From Kosakonia sacchari SP1 (lineage in GTDB: Bacteria > Pseudomonadota > Gammaproteobacteria > Enterobacterales > Enterobacteriaceae), in contig NZ_CP007215.2 of NCBI RefSeq assembly GCF_000300455.3, positions 1,736,001 through 1,800,000 on the forward strand: a DNA stretch of 64,000 nt, read 5' to 3'. The notes beneath the pieces are model-generated. The model saw nothing but the letters and a program-made list of their open reading frames with translations, searched no databases and was not told the DNA's origin. Below are positions 1-9,417 of this stretch, one piece after another (the stretch's first letter is position 1; every line of letters starts with the position of its first letter). Both the position numbers and the translations under genes were made by a program.

Positions 1-1763
1 ATTTTCGCGCTTATATGGTGCGTCAGGTTGAAACCCGTAGCGGTTATCAATTGCAGCTTGATGGCCCGCTGCGCTGGCATGTCTGGCCGCAGCTTAGCAT
101 TCTCTCAGGGCGGATGACCTTAACCGCTCCCGGTGCGCAGATGCCGGTGGTCGCAGCCGACAATATGCGCCTTGACGTGAATCTCTGGCCGCTGCTTTCG
201 CACCAGTTGCACGTCAAACAGGTAATGCTGAAAGGCGCGGTTATCCAGTTAACGCCGCAAAGCGCCGCTGCGCCGCAAAAAGGCGCTCCCGTGGCACCCC
301 GTGAAAACAACCTGCCGCAGGTGGAAGGGGATCGCGGCTGGTCATGGGATATTGCCAGCCTGCAAGTGGCTGACAGCGTGCTGGTATTCCAGCACGATGA
401 TGATGAACAACTGACGGTGCGCGATATCCGCCTGCAAATGGAGCAGGATTCGTTGCACCAGGCAAAGCTTGATTTCGCCGGGCGCATTAACCGCAATCAA
501 CGTGATTTAACCCTCTCTTTCAGCGCGCAAGTCGATGCCCGCGACTATCCGCATAACCTCACCGCTGCCGTCGATAACCTGAAATGGCAATTGCAGGGCG
601 GCGATGTCCCGACGCAGGGCATCGAAGGAGAAGGGCGCTTACAGGCGCAGTGGCAACGTGCCCAGCAGCGCCTGACGCTCAACGATCTGAGCCTGCGCGC
701 GAACGACACCGCGCTCACTGGTAACGGCAGCGTGACGTTTGGCAACCTGCCGGTGTGGGCGCTCGATTTACAGTTTGATTCTCTCAATCTTGATAATTTG
801 TTACCGCCGGAGCAGACCGCCGATAACAGCGGCTCGCCGCAGCAGCAAGGGCAGGCGCAAAACCGCCTGCCGCGCCCGGTTATCTCCACCAGCCTGGACA
901 CACCGGAGTACAACGGGTTACGCAGTTTTACCGCACAGATTGGCATTAGCGCGAAAAGCGTGCGCTGGCGCGGAATGCAGTTTGCGGATGTAGTCGGGCA
1001 ATTCAACAATAATGCCGGTTTGCTGTCGATTCCCACCTTGCAAGGCAAAATGGGCAACGGACAGATCTCGCTACCTGGCGAGCTGGATGTACGCGGTGAG
1101 GGTTCCCTTGCGACCTTCCAGCCAAAACTGGATAACGTTGAAATCGGCACCATCCTGAAAGCCTTCAATTATCCGATTGCCCTGACCGGCAGTCTGAGCA
1201 TGACGGGGGATTTTTCCGGACCGAATATCGACGCCGAGGATTTCCGCAGTCACTGGCAGGGCGAGGCGCATGTCGATTTGAAAAACAGCCGTATGGAAGG
1301 GCTCAACTTCCAGCAACTGGTGCAGCAAGCCGTGGCGCGCAGCAGCGATGTACAGGCGCAGGAAAACTACGATAACGCTACGCGCCTTGATAGCTTCACC
1401 AGCGATGTGTCGCTGGATAAAGGGCTGATGAAATTCAGTGATATGCAGGGCAGTTCTGCGCTGCTGTCGCTTACCGGGGAAGGCGAAATGGATCTGCTGA
1501 AAGAGCAGGCCGATACCCGCTTTGAAGTGCGTGTGATGGAAGGCTGGAAAGGGCAGAGCGAGCTTATCGATTTTCTGAAAAATACCCCGGTTCCACTGCG
1601 CGTATACGGTAAATGGCAGGCGCTCAACTACAGCCTGCAAGTGGATCAATTGCTGCGTAAACATCTGCAGGATGAAGCGAAACGCCGGTTAAATGACTGG
1701 GCGGATCGCAATAAAGATCGCCAGAGTGGCAAAGATGTGAAAAAACTGCTCGAGAAGATGTAA
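1..1763 (+). CDS. asmA: AsmA, outer-membrane biogenesis protein (5' end cut by window edge)
   Basis: AsmA is an inner-membrane-anchored, largely periplasmic AsmA-like protein linked to outer-membrane assembly and probably lipid transport. The frame is open to the window edge; the first visible residues, FRAYMVRQ, align with residues near position 31 of E. coli AsmA, so only the N-terminal membrane anchor (about 30 residues) is missing. About 586 residues are visible against 617 in E. coli. The C-terminus (SLQVDQLLRKHLQDEAKRRL, then a KKLLEKM end) is nearly identical to E. coli. The ATG at position 15 is internal, not the start. The gene converges on the downstream NudK-type gene. Identification is by recalled similarity and is secure. 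Confidence 0.95.
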   Translation, partial: FRAYMVRQVETRSGYQLQLDGPLRWHVWPQLSILSGRMTLTAPGAQMPVVAADNMRLDVNLWPLLSHQLHVKQVMLKGAVIQLTPQSAAAPQKGAPVAPRENNLPQVEGDRGWSWDIASLQVADSVLVFQHDDDEQLTVRDIRLQMEQDSLHQAKLDFAGRINRNQRDLTLSFSAQVDARDYPHNLTAAVDNLKWQLQGGDVPTQGIEGEGRLQAQWQRAQQRLTLNDLSLRANDTALTGNGSVTFGNLPVWALDLQFDSLNLDNLLPPEQTADNSGSPQQQGQAQNRLPRPVISTSLDTPEYNGLRSFTAQIGISAKSVRWRGMQFADVVGQFNNNAGLLSIPTLQGKMGNGQISLPGELDVRGEGSLATFQPKLDNVEIGTILKAFNYPIALTGSLSMTGDFSGPNIDAEDFRSHWQGEAHVDLKNSRMEGLNFQQLVQQAVARSSDVQAQENYDNATRLDSFTSDVSLDKGLMKFSDMQGSSALLSLTGEGEMDLLKEQADTRFEVRVMEGWKGQSELIDFLKNTPVPLRVYGKWQALNYSLQVDQLLRKHLQDEAKRRLNDWADRNKDRQSGKDVKKLLEKM

Positions 1764-1773
1764 GCGAGACAGT

Positions 1774-1803
1774 TTGCCGGGTGAACGATCCACCACCCGG
1801 CAA
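1774..1803. terminator. Hairpin between convergent asmA and nudK
   Basis: A perfect 10-bp stem TTGCCGGGTG/CACCCGGCAA with a 10-nt loop lies in the 46-bp gap between two converging genes. There is no good T-run on either side, so it is a probable but not classical intrinsic terminator. Confidence 0.5.
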
Positions 1804-1809
1804 CGCAAT

Positions 1810-2394
1810 TTACAAAATGCCTTCCAGCGCCAGGTGCTGTAACAACATAATGGTTTTACCGTCGGCAATCTCACCGCTGCGAATAGCCGCCAGTGCGGCG
1901 CTAAAATCCATCTCCACCACTTCGATATCCTCACCTTCATCGGCTAAACCACCACCATTGCCGGTGCGTCGGCGGTCATCATACTCAGCAATAAAGAAGT
2001 GCAATTTTTCGCTGACCGAGCCGGGGCTCATCCATGCTTCAAACACCTTTTGCACCTGCTCAAGCCGGTAACCGGTCTCCTCTTCTGCTTCCTGTTTTAT
2101 GCGCTCTTCCGCGGCAAGTTCATCCAGTAAGCCGGCTGCCGCTTCCAGCAAAAAGCCGCTGTGATGATTAACGAACAGCGGCAAGCGAAACTGCCGGGTG
2201 AGGATCACACTGCGTTTGCTCACGTTATACAGCAGGATGACCGCGCCGTTGCCGCGGTCATAAACTTCGCGGCTCTGGCGCTGCCATTCACCGTCTCTGC
2301 GGCGAAAGTCAAAGGTGTACTTCGTCAGTTTGCCCCAATCTTCTGATAAGGGTTTGGTCGCAATAATGCGTACTTGTGCATTTTCAGATGGCAT
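1810..2394 (-). CDS. nudK: NudK-type GDP-mannose pyrophosphatase (Nudix hydrolase)
   Basis: NudK hydrolyses GDP-mannose to GMP and mannose-1-phosphate. The 194-residue protein matches the E. coli NudK architecture (REVYDRGNGA, then RQFR, then the Nudix helix, then MSPG, then the GEIADGKT segment near the end). The Nudix core EAEEETGY is present, but two box positions differ from E. coli NudK: the Glu six residues after the box Gly is Ala, and the basic residue before the first core Glu is Gln. The start ATG has a GGAG Shine-Dalgarno. It is transcribed divergently from the DeoR-type gene 83 bp away. In E. coli nudK is not at this locus; here it sits next to the cluster that makes GDP-mannose. 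It could be a paralogue with altered specificity. Confidence 0.8.
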   Translation of the reverse strand: MPSENAQVRIIATKPLSEDWGKLTKYTFDFRRRDGEWQRQSREVYDRGNGAVILLYNVSKRSVILTRQFRLPLFVNHHSGFLLEAAAGLLDELAAEERIKQEAEEETGYRLEQVQKVFEAWMSPGSVSEKLHFFIAEYDDRRRTGNGGGLADEGEDIEVVEMDFSAALAAIRSGEIADGKTIMLLQHLALEGIL

Positions 2395-2411
2395 ATTCGC
2401 TCCTCAGGACG

Positions 2412-2463
2412 TAAGATTGCATCTTATCGTGCAGTTTCGTGCATTAACAAGCTATTTCGTGCA
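2412..2463. promoter_or_regulatory. Probable operator region between nudK and the DeoR-type regulator
   Basis: The 83-bp divergent intergenic region holds a perfect inverted repeat TAAGAT-TGC-ATCTTA (2412-2426), immediately followed by three direct repeats TCGTGCA at 2427-2433, 2437-2443 and 2457-2463. Repeat starts are 10 and 20 bp apart, so all face the same side of the helix. This spacing is typical of repressor-binding arrays. Assignment to the adjacent DeoR-type protein is inference from position. Confidence 0.55.
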
Positions 2464-2477
2464 AGCAGGGGCACCCT

Positions 2478-3233
2478 ATGCTGACTTCACAACGCAAACA
2501 ACTGATCCTTGCCCGGCTCGCTGAAGAGGGGCAGGTGCTGTCAAAAAATCTCAGTGAGCAGTTCGGCATTTCAGAAGATACCGTGCGCCGCGATTTACGC
2601 GAGCTGGCGGCGGAAGGGCGCTTACAGCGGGTCCACGGCGGTGCGTTACCGGCATCGGCTGCAGTGGTGACTTTTTCCGAGCGACAGACATTACAATCAG
2701 ATGCCAAGCGGCGGATCGCGCAGAAAGGGGCTGAACTGATATCACCCGGGCAAGTGGTGATGATCGATGGCGGCACCACTACCAGTGAGTTAATCCGCTT
2801 CTTCCCTGAAGATTTGCGCATTACCGTCGTCACCCACAGCCCGAGTATCGCTGTTGGGCTGGCACAACATCCGCTCATTAACGTGGTGATGATTGGCGGT
2901 CAGCTTTATAAACACTCTATCGTCAATGTCGGTGCGGCGGCGCTGGAGGGGATTGCTCGCGTGCGCGCCGATCTCTTTTTTATGGGGGTGACTGGAGTGC
3001 ATGTTGAAGCGGGTTTAAGCACCGGTGATTTCGAAGAGTCGCGTATCAAGCATGCCATGGCGCAAAGGGCGGCGGAGACGGTGGTGCTGGCCTCACCGGA
3101 AAAATTAAACACCGCCTCACCATGGGTGATCGGTGATATCGGACTTATCAATACGCTGGTGGTTGATGCGCAAACCGATGCGCGCATACTGGAGCCGTTT
3201 GCCCGGCGTGGTATCGCGATTGTCAAAGCGTAG
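2478..3233 (+). CDS. DeoR/GlpR-family transcriptional regulator
   Basis: A 251-residue protein with the family's standard layout: an N-terminal winged helix-turn-helix (residues about 6-57, including SEQFGISEDTVRRDLREL) and a C-terminal DeoRC sugar-phosphate-sensing domain (about 75-235, with the IDGGTTTSEL phosphate-binding segment). Such proteins are usually repressors released by a phosphorylated sugar. The specific ligand cannot be read from the sequence. It is divergent from the NudK-type gene and its upstream region carries phased repeats, so autoregulation and control of nudK are plausible. Start chosen at the ATG with an AGGGG ribosome-binding site 8 nt upstream. Confidence 0.85.
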   Translation: MLTSQRKQLILARLAEEGQVLSKNLSEQFGISEDTVRRDLRELAAEGRLQRVHGGALPASAAVVTFSERQTLQSDAKRRIAQKGAELISPGQVVMIDGGTTTSELIRFFPEDLRITVVTHSPSIAVGLAQHPLINVVMIGGQLYKHSIVNVGAAALEGIARVRADLFFMGVTGVHVEAGLSTGDFEESRIKHAMAQRAAETVVLASPEKLNTASPWVIGDIGLINTLVVDAQTDARILEPFARRGIAIVKA

Positions 3234-3251
3234 GAAAACAGGCAGGAAATG

Positions 3252-3269
3252 GCCGGGGCGAGCCCCGGC
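3252..3269. terminator. Hairpin between convergent deoR-type gene and yegH
   Basis: A GC-rich stem GCCGGGG/CCCCGGC with a 4-nt CGAG loop lies in the 41-bp convergent gap. It is followed on the + strand by a short AT-rich stretch (ATATTTT). Probable bidirectional terminator. Confidence 0.5.
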
Positions 3270-3274
3270 ATATT

Positions 3275-4858
3275 TTACACTTCGTAATCGAGATTAGTGT
3301 CGCTGCCAAGCGGAATAAGCTGCACTTTTTGCACCCGATGGCTTTCGACATCCAGCGTTTTTAGCAGGTAATCCCCCACCTGAACCTCTTCTCCCGGCTG
3401 GGGAATGCGTTGCAGATACTCCATCAGCAGCCCGGCAATGGTGTGATACTCGCGTTTATCATCAAGCGGCAGCGGGACATATTGCACCAGATCTTCCAGC
3501 GGCATATGACCGTTTGCCGTCCAGCTACCATCACTGTTTTTCTGAATATCGTGGCGTGCGTCAATCTCTTCCACTTCGTTGGGCAAGTTGCCGGCGATGG
3601 TTTCCATCACATCGCTTAAGGTGACCACCCCTTCAACGGAGCCAAACTCATCCACCACAAACGCAAAGTGGGTACGGGCATTACGGAACTGTTCCAGTGC
3701 CTGCAACAGCGGTAATCCTTCCGGGAACACCAGCGGCTGTCGCACCAGCACGCGCAGATCGAGCGGTTCGCCGTGCAACGATTGCTGGAGCAGATCGAGG
3801 ATATGCACCACGCCCAGCAGGGTGTCATCCTCTTCGCCACCGGTAACTACCACGCGCGTATGCTGGTTTTTATCCAGCAGTGCGCGGATTTCAGCTTCTG
3901 GCGCGCTCAGATCGATATGTTCAATATCGTGACGCGACGTCATGATGCTGCTCACCGTGCGCTGATTAAGATTCAGCACGCGCTCAATCATCCGCCGCTC
4001 TTGCGGATTGAAAATCTGATCATCGTCGCCATCACGCAGCATTGAGGCGGCATCGGCATCCAGCTCCGCTTCTTCTTTACGCCCGCTCAGCAAACGCATG
4101 ACCGTTTCGGTGGTGCGCTGGCGCAGCGTGCGGTCGGCGAACAGAAAACGGCGGCGGTTGAAGATAGCCAGCTGGTTCAGCGCTTCAATCATGACCGAGA
4201 AGCCAATGGCGGCGTACAGGTAACCTTTCGGAATATGGAAACCAAAGCCGTCGGCCACCAGGCTGAAACCGATCATCAGCAGGAAACTGAGACACAGAAT
4301 AACAATCGTCGGATGGTTATTGACGAAGCGGGTGAGGGATTTACTCGCCAGCAGCATCAGCGAAATGGCGATAACCACCGCCGCCATCATCACTGCCAGG
4401 TGATCAACCATCCCCACGGCGGTGATCACCGAATCCAGTGAGAAAACCGCGTCCAGCACAACAATTTGCGTTACCACGGCCCAGAATTTCGCGCCGCGCC
4501 GCTGCGTGGGGTTGTCGCTGTCTTTCCCTTCGAGGCGTTCGTTGAGTTCAACCGTTGCTTTAAACAACAGGAACAGCCCGCCCACTAACATAATTAAATC
4601 GCGGGCGCTGAAACTGAGGCCGCGTACGGTAAATAAAGGTTGGGTCAGTGTGACCAGCCAGGAAATTGAGGCCAGCAGCAGCAGGCGCATCAGCATGGCG
4701 AGTATCAGACCGGTGACGCGCGCGCGGTCACGCTGCGCTGGTGGCAATTTCTCGGCGAGAATTGCAATAAAAACCAGGTTATCAATACCAAGCACCAGTT
4801 CAATCACGACCAGCGTGACCAGACCAGCCCAGATTGACGGATCGGCAATCCATTCCAT
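3275..4858 (-). CDS. yegH: YegH, TerC-like membrane protein with CBS and CorC/HlyC domains
   Basis: The 527-residue protein has the same length as E. coli YegH. The N-terminal half (about 1-240) is a TerC-type multi-pass membrane domain with acidic motifs ELVLGIDN and [10 protein letters not shown]. It is followed by a CBS pair (about 300-425) and a C-terminal CorC/HlyC domain (about 440-520, including the GHMPLEDL region). The family is associated with metal-ion handling or export; the exact role of YegH is not established. Its position divergent from wza matches E. coli. The start is at the ATG near 4858. Confidence 0.92.
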   Translation of the reverse strand: MEWIADPSIWAGLVTLVVIELVLGIDNLVFIAILAEKLPPAQRDRARVTGLILAMLMRLLLLASISWLVTLTQPLFTVRGLSFSARDLIMLVGGLFLLFKATVELNERLEGKDSDNPTQRRGAKFWAVVTQIVVLDAVFSLDSVITAVGMVDHLAVMMAAVVIAISLMLLASKSLTRFVNNHPTIVILCLSFLLMIGFSLVADGFGFHIPKGYLYAAIGFSVMIEALNQLAIFNRRRFLFADRTLRQRTTETVMRLLSGRKEEAELDADAASMLRDGDDDQIFNPQERRMIERVLNLNQRTVSSIMTSRHDIEHIDLSAPEAEIRALLDKNQHTRVVVTGGEEDDTLLGVVHILDLLQQSLHGEPLDLRVLVRQPLVFPEGLPLLQALEQFRNARTHFAFVVDEFGSVEGVVTLSDVMETIAGNLPNEVEEIDARHDIQKNSDGSWTANGHMPLEDLVQYVPLPLDDKREYHTIAGLLMEYLQRIPQPGEEVQVGDYLLKTLDVESHRVQKVQLIPLGSDTNLDYEV

Positions 4859-5114
4859 CGTTAACGTAACACCTTATGTGATATGACAATTGTCACAATG
4901 CGATCATGGATAAAGCTGAGATAAATTGCAATGTTAGCCTGCGATTTATCTTATTTTAGGTGGTTATTTAAAACGCTTTAAATGTTATTTCCTTATTGTT
5001 TCTGGGATTAACTATCACTATTTAAATATGGAAAATAAGAAAAGTCGCATGGGTAATGCTATGTCAGTTTTTTGTCAATATGCGGTAAATCCTAAAAAGC
5101 TAAATTTTTGGTCT

Positions 5115-5128
5115 TAATATTATTCTTA
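5115..5128 (+). promoter_or_regulatory. Candidate RcsAB box for the colanic acid operon
   Basis: TAATATTATTCTTA matches the RcsAB consensus TaAGaatatTCctA at 11 of 14 positions, with a strong right half. It is about 425 bp upstream of wza, similar to the E. coli cps arrangement in which RcsA-RcsB activate transcription. Binding is inferred from sequence and position only. Confidence 0.5.
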
Positions 5129-5343
5129 AAAAGATGTTTATCTCTGAATGTCGCCTTGCCTGCTATTCGCTTAGCTGCAACAATTCCTCCAGCATCGTTC
5201 AAATATACCAGCGTCTTTATTTTCAGCATTGTTAATCAGTGCGAAAGCCGGTACCTGCCGTATTTTATCTGGTTGGCAAATAGCGCCACCAGAAAGAGGA
5301 TGTAATGGATGACTATCAATGACTTAGCGTCAATCAGTGAATT

Positions 5344-5372
5344 GGTAACTGAAAGCCAGGGGCGGTAGCGTG
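5344..5372 (+). promoter_or_regulatory. JUMPstart / ops element of the colanic acid operon
   Basis: The segment contains GGTAACTG followed by AGCCAGGGGCGGTAGCGTG, matching the right two thirds of JUMPstart. The ops core GGCGGTAGCGTG is exact at 5361-5372. This element recruits RfaH to paused RNA polymerase and allows read-through of long polysaccharide operons. It lies 180 bp before wza. Confidence 0.92.
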
Positions 5373-5551
5373 CCTGCGGGTATGTCAATCAGCCTGGATT
5401 ATTCTGTAATCGCATGTGGTTGAATAAACGCTTTTTAGGACTGATGCCAGTTATATTTCTCAAGAATTAACTGCATTCTGAATCTGTGTACAGCTTGAGC
5501 GCTTATTTAAATCGCACAGGATAATTACTCTGCCAAAGTGATAATTAATCA

Positions 5552-6697
5552 ATGATGAAATCTAAAACGAAATTGATGCCATTATTGGTGTCCATTAGCT
5601 TGATGAGTGGCTGCACCGTCTTCCCCGGGAGCAATATGTCTACGATGGGAAAGGATGTGATTAAACAGCAGGATGCTGATTTTGATATAGACCGTATGGT
5701 GAATGTCTATCCATTAACCCCACGTCTGATTGAACAATTGCGCCCGCGCACCAATGTTGCTCAACCGAATATGTCACTGGATCAGGAGATTTCCGCCTAC
5801 CAGTACCGCGTTGGCCCAGGGGATGTGCTGAACGTAACCGTGTGGGATCACCCGGAACTCACCACGCCAGCCGGTCAGTATCGTAGTTCGAGCGATGCCG
5901 GTAACTGGGTACAACCCGATGGCACCATGTTCTATCCGTATGTCGGTAAGATTCACGTCGCCGGTAAGACGCTGAATGAGATCCGTAGTGATATTACCAG
6001 CCGTTTAGCGACCTATATTGCTGACCCGCAGGTGGACGTTAATATCGCCGCGTTCCGCTCACAAAAAGCCTATATCTCCGGTCAGGTAGCGAAATCTGGG
6101 CAGCAGGCGATCACCAACGTACCGCTTACCGTACTTGATGCGATCAACGCGGCGGGTGGTCTGACCGACAGCGCAGACTGGCGCAACGTCGTGCTGACAC
6201 ACCAGGGCCAGGAGCAGCGCATTTCGCTGCAGGCGCTGATGCAAAACGGCGATCTCAGCCAGAACCGTTTGCTCTACCCCGGCGACATTCTGTTTGTTCC
6301 GCGTAATGACGATCTGAAAGTGTTCGTGATGGGCGAAGTGAAAAAACAGAGCACGCTCAAAATGGACTTCAGCGGCATGACGCTGACCGAAGCGCTCGGC
6401 CAGGCCGAAGGTATCGATCTGACCACCTCCAACGCCAGCGGCATTTTTGTTATTCGTCCGCTCAAAGGCAGCGAAAGTGGTCGTGGCAACAAGATCGCCA
6501 ACATTTACCAGCTCGATATGTCGGATGCCACATCGCTGGTTATGGCAACGAACTTCCGTCTCCAGCCGTATGACGTGGTGTATGTCACGACCGCACCGGT
6601 TGCGCGTTGGAACCGTCTCATCAACCAGTTGCTGCCGACAATCAGTGGCGTTCGCTACATGACCAATACGGCCAACGACATCCAAAATCTGCAATGA
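5552..6697 (+). CDS. wza: Wza, outer-membrane polysaccharide export lipoprotein
   Basis: Wza forms the octameric outer-membrane channel through which colanic acid leaves the cell. The 381-residue protein has a lipoprotein signal with lipobox MSGC (Cys at residue 21). A polysaccharide-export domain follows ([19 protein letters not shown]), then SLBB-type repeats and a C-terminal amphipathic segment ending near [10 protein letters not shown] that forms the membrane helix barrel. It is nearly collinear with E. coli Wza. It is the first gene of the cps operon, and its stop overlaps the ATG at 6694 ahead of wzb. Confidence 0.97.
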   Translation: MMKSKTKLMPLLVSISLMSGCTVFPGSNMSTMGKDVIKQQDADFDIDRMVNVYPLTPRLIEQLRPRTNVAQPNMSLDQEISAYQYRVGPGDVLNVTVWDHPELTTPAGQYRSSSDAGNWVQPDGTMFYPYVGKIHVAGKTLNEIRSDITSRLATYIADPQVDVNIAAFRSQKAYISGQVAKSGQQAITNVPLTVLDAINAAGGLTDSADWRNVVLTHQGQEQRISLQALMQNGDLSQNRLLYPGDILFVPRNDDLKVFVMGEVKKQSTLKMDFSGMTLTEALGQAEGIDLTTSNASGIFVIRPLKGSESGRGNKIANIYQLDMSDATSLVMATNFRLQPYDVVYVTTAPVARWNRLINQLLPTISGVRYMTNTANDIQNLQ

Positions 6698-6699
6698 CT

Positions 6700-7143
6700 A
6701 TGTTCAACAAAATTCTGGTGGTATGCGTGGGGAACATTTGCCGTTCCCCCACGGCAGAACGGCTGCTGAAAAAATACCAGCCCGCTTTAACGGTGGACTC
6801 AGCCGGGCTGGGCGCGCTGGTTGGACGTAGCGCGGACGCCAACGCCGTGAGTGTGGCGGCGGATAATCAACTCTCTCTGGAAGGGCATTGCGCGCGACAA
6901 ATTACCGGAAAAATGTGCCGCGAATACGACCTGATTCTGGTGATGGAAAAACGTCATATTGCCCGCCTGTGCGAGATTGCCCCGGAAATGCGTGGAAAGG
7001 TCATGTTATTTGGCCACTGGGATAACGAGCGGGAGATCCCCGACCCGTATCGCAAAAGTCGTGAAGCTTTTGAAGCTATTTACACCTTACTTGACCAGTC
7101 TGCCCGCCATTGGGCGCAGGCATTGCAAGCTCAGCAGGGATAA
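6700..7143 (+). CDS. wzb: Wzb, low-molecular-weight protein tyrosine phosphatase
   Basis: Wzb dephosphorylates the tyrosine kinase Wzc, allowing cycling that is needed for polymer export. The catalytic P-loop VCVGNICRS is near the N-terminus and the general-acid loop DPYRKS near the C-terminus. The 147-residue form starting MFNKIL matches E. coli exactly in length. An ATG two codons upstream (6694) overlaps the wza stop and would give MTMFNK; either may be used. Confidence 0.95.
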   Translation: MFNKILVVCVGNICRSPTAERLLKKYQPALTVDSAGLGALVGRSADANAVSVAADNQLSLEGHCARQITGKMCREYDLILVMEKRHIARLCEIAPEMRGKVMLFGHWDNEREIPDPYRKSREAFEAIYTLLDQSARHWAQALQAQQG

Positions 7144-7145
7144 TA

Positions 7146-9314
7146 ATGACAGAGAAAACACACCATTCGCATTCTGCTGCCCCGGCGGTGGGCAACGATG
7201 AAATCGATATTGGCCGTTTGCTCGGCACAATCATTGAGGCTCGCTGGTGGGTGCTGGGCATCACCTCGGTCTTCGCATTGATTGCTGTGGTCTACTGCCT
7301 GTTCGCCACCCCTATTTACAGCGCTGACGCGCTGGTGCAAATCGAGCAGAACACCGGAAGTTCGCTGGTGCAGGATCTGAACAGCGCGCTGTCGAACAAG
7401 CCACCGGCATCGGACGCGGAAATCCAGCTTATTCAGTCACGGCTGGTGCTGGGTAAAACCGTTGACGATCTCGATCTGGATATTTCGGTAGTCAAAAACA
7501 CCTTTCCACTGTTTGGGGCCGGGTGGGATCGCCTGATGGGGCGGCAGAACGAGACGGTGAAAGTCACCACGTTCACGCTGCCAAAAGGCATGAACGAGCA
7601 GACTTTCACATTAAAAGTGCTCAGTCCGAAACAGTATCTGTTAAGCAGCGACGGCGGTTTTGAAGCGCGCGGCGAAGTGGGGCAACAGCTCAGCAAGCAA
7701 GGCGTCACCATGATGGTGAGTGCCATTCAGGCCTCGAATGACAGCGAATTTACCGTCACCAAATATTCGACGCTGGGCATGATTAATAATCTGCAAAGCA
7801 ACCTGACGGTGGCCGAAAACGGTAAAGATACGGGCGTACTCAGTCTGACTTATACCGGCGAAGATCGTGATCAGATCCGCGCCATTCTGGACAGCATCAC
7901 GCGCAACTACCTTGAGCAGAATATTGAGCGCAAATCAGAAGAAGCGGCCAAGAGCTTAATCTTCCTCGATAAGCAACTGCCGGAAGTGCGTAAAAACCTT
8001 GATATTGCCGAGGAAAAACTCAACACCTATCGCCAGCGCAAAGACTCTGTGGATCTGCCGCTGGAAGCGAAATCGGTGCTCGATTCGATGGTCAACATCG
8101 ACGCACAGTTGAACGAACTGACCTTTCGCGAAGCGGAAATCTCCAAGCTCTATACCAAAGTTCACCCGGCTTACCGCACGTTGCTGGAAAAACGTAAAGC
8201 GCTGGAAGATGAAAAATCGAAACTGAACGATCGCATCACCGCGATGCCGGAAACGCAGCAGGAGATTGTTCGTCTGACGCGTGATGTCGAATCAGGCCAA
8301 CAGGTTTATATGCAACTGCTGAACAAACAGCAGGAACTGCGTATCACCCAGGCGAGCACCGTTGGCGATGTACGTATCGTCGACCCGGCCATCGCACAAC
8401 CGGGCGTACTGAAGCCGAAGAAAGCGCTGATCATTCTTGGCAGCATTATCCTGGGCCTGATTGTTTCGGTGGTCGGTGTGCTGCTGCGCTCGCTGTTTAA
8501 CCGCGGTATCGAAAGCCCGCAAGTGCTCGAAGAACAGGGCATCAGCGTCTACGCCAGCATTCCGCTGTCGGAGTGGCAAAAAGCGCGCGATAGCGTCAAA
8601 ACTATCAAAGGGGTTAAACGCTATAAGCAGAGCCAGTTGCTGGCGGTGGGGAACCCGACGGATCTGGCCATCGAAGCGGTGCGCAGCCTGCGTACCAGCC
8701 TGCACTTCGCCATGATGCAGGCCAATAACAATGTGTTGATGATGACCGGCGTTAGCCCGTCAATCGGTAAAACCTTTGTCTGCGCCAACCTGGCGGCGGT
8801 GATTAGCCAGACCAATAAACGCGTGCTGCTGATCGACTGCGATATGCGCAAAGGCTACACCCATGAACTGCTGGGCACCGACAACGTAAATGGCTTGTCC
8901 GAAGTGTTGGCCGGGAAGGGCACTATCGAGAGTTGCGCGAAGCCAACTTCTATCAGCAACTTTGACCTGGTGCCGCGCGGTCAGGTGCCGCCAAACCCAT
9001 CCGAGCTGCTGATGAGCGAACGCTTTAGTCAGCTGGTGAAATGGGCCAGCACCCACTACGACCTGGTGCTGATCGATACCCCGCCAATTCTTGCGGTAAC
9101 GGATGCGGCAGTAGTGGGTCGCCATGCGGGCACCACGCTGATGGTGGCGCGTTATGCGGTGAACACGCTCAAAGAGATCCAGACCAGCCTGAGCCGCTTC
9201 GAGCAAAACGGTATTCAGGTAAAAGGCGTGATCCTGAACTCGATTTTCCGCCGCGCGACCGGCTACCAGGATTACGGCTACTACGAGTACGAATACAAGT
9301 CCGATTCAAAATAA
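7146..9314 (+). CDS. wzc: Wzc, tyrosine autokinase and polysaccharide co-polymerase
   Basis: Wzc controls colanic acid chain length and export together with Wza. The 722-residue protein has transmembrane segments at about 35-55 and 427-449 flanking a periplasmic Wzz/co-polymerase domain. A cytoplasmic BY-kinase domain follows: Walker A GVSPSIGKT (535-543), Walker A' VLLIDCDM (560-567) and Walker B LVLIDTPP (640-647). It ends in a tyrosine cluster, YQDYGYYEYEY, with six Tyr that are autophosphorylated. The start at MTEK gives the family length (E. coli 720). Confidence 0.97.
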   Translation: MTEKTHHSHSAAPAVGNDEIDIGRLLGTIIEARWWVLGITSVFALIAVVYCLFATPIYSADALVQIEQNTGSSLVQDLNSALSNKPPASDAEIQLIQSRLVLGKTVDDLDLDISVVKNTFPLFGAGWDRLMGRQNETVKVTTFTLPKGMNEQTFTLKVLSPKQYLLSSDGGFEARGEVGQQLSKQGVTMMVSAIQASNDSEFTVTKYSTLGMINNLQSNLTVAENGKDTGVLSLTYTGEDRDQIRAILDSITRNYLEQNIERKSEEAAKSLIFLDKQLPEVRKNLDIAEEKLNTYRQRKDSVDLPLEAKSVLDSMVNIDAQLNELTFREAEISKLYTKVHPAYRTLLEKRKALEDEKSKLNDRITAMPETQQEIVRLTRDVESGQQVYMQLLNKQQELRITQASTVGDVRIVDPAIAQPGVLKPKKALIILGSIILGLIVSVVGVLLRSLFNRGIESPQVLEEQGISVYASIPLSEWQKARDSVKTIKGVKRYKQSQLLAVGNPTDLAIEAVRSLRTSLHFAMMQANNNVLMMTGVSPSIGKTFVCANLAAVISQTNKRVLLIDCDMRKGYTHELLGTDNVNGLSEVLAGKGTIESCAKPTSISNFDLVPRGQVPPNPSELLMSERFSQLVKWASTHYDLVLIDTPPILAVTDAAVVGRHAGTTLMVARYAVNTLKEIQTSLSRFEQNGIQVKGVILNSIFRRATGYQDYGYYEYEYKSDSK

Positions 9315-9346
9315 CCAGACCTTACCTCTGTCCCTCAACGCGCTGC

Positions 9347-9370
9347 GCCTTTTCCCGTATGGGAAAAGGC
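9347..9370 (+). terminator. Intercistronic hairpin between wzc and wcaA
   Basis: GCCTTTTCCC-GTAT-GGGAAAAGGC forms a perfect 10-bp stem with a 4-nt loop in the 103-bp wzc-wcaA gap. No T-run follows, so it is more likely a pause or partial terminator that separates high expression of wza-wzb-wzc from the wca genes. A stem-loop is known at the same place in E. coli K-12. RfaH bound at ops would favour read-through. Confidence 0.6.
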
Positions 9371-9417
9371 GGCAGTAAGGGCGAAAGCGGCATGTTGAAC
9401 GCATTAGGGAACGCATC

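Larger units (their letters stand above)
4859..5551. other. 693-bp yegH-wza intergenic region: colanic acid promoter and long leader
   Basis: No convincing gene is seen here; short open frames lack family similarity and good ribosome-binding sites. The AT-rich first half contains a candidate RcsAB box. The second half is an untranslated leader carrying JUMPstart/ops about 180 bp before wza. The length and order resemble the E. coli cps leader. The yegH promoter must also lie near 4860-4980 on the minus strand but was not resolved. Confidence 0.7.

Noticed and set aside
5108-5305. A 65-codon frame in the wza leader
   Set aside because: It overlaps the expected RcsAB/promoter region, has no good ribosome-binding site and no recognisable similarity.
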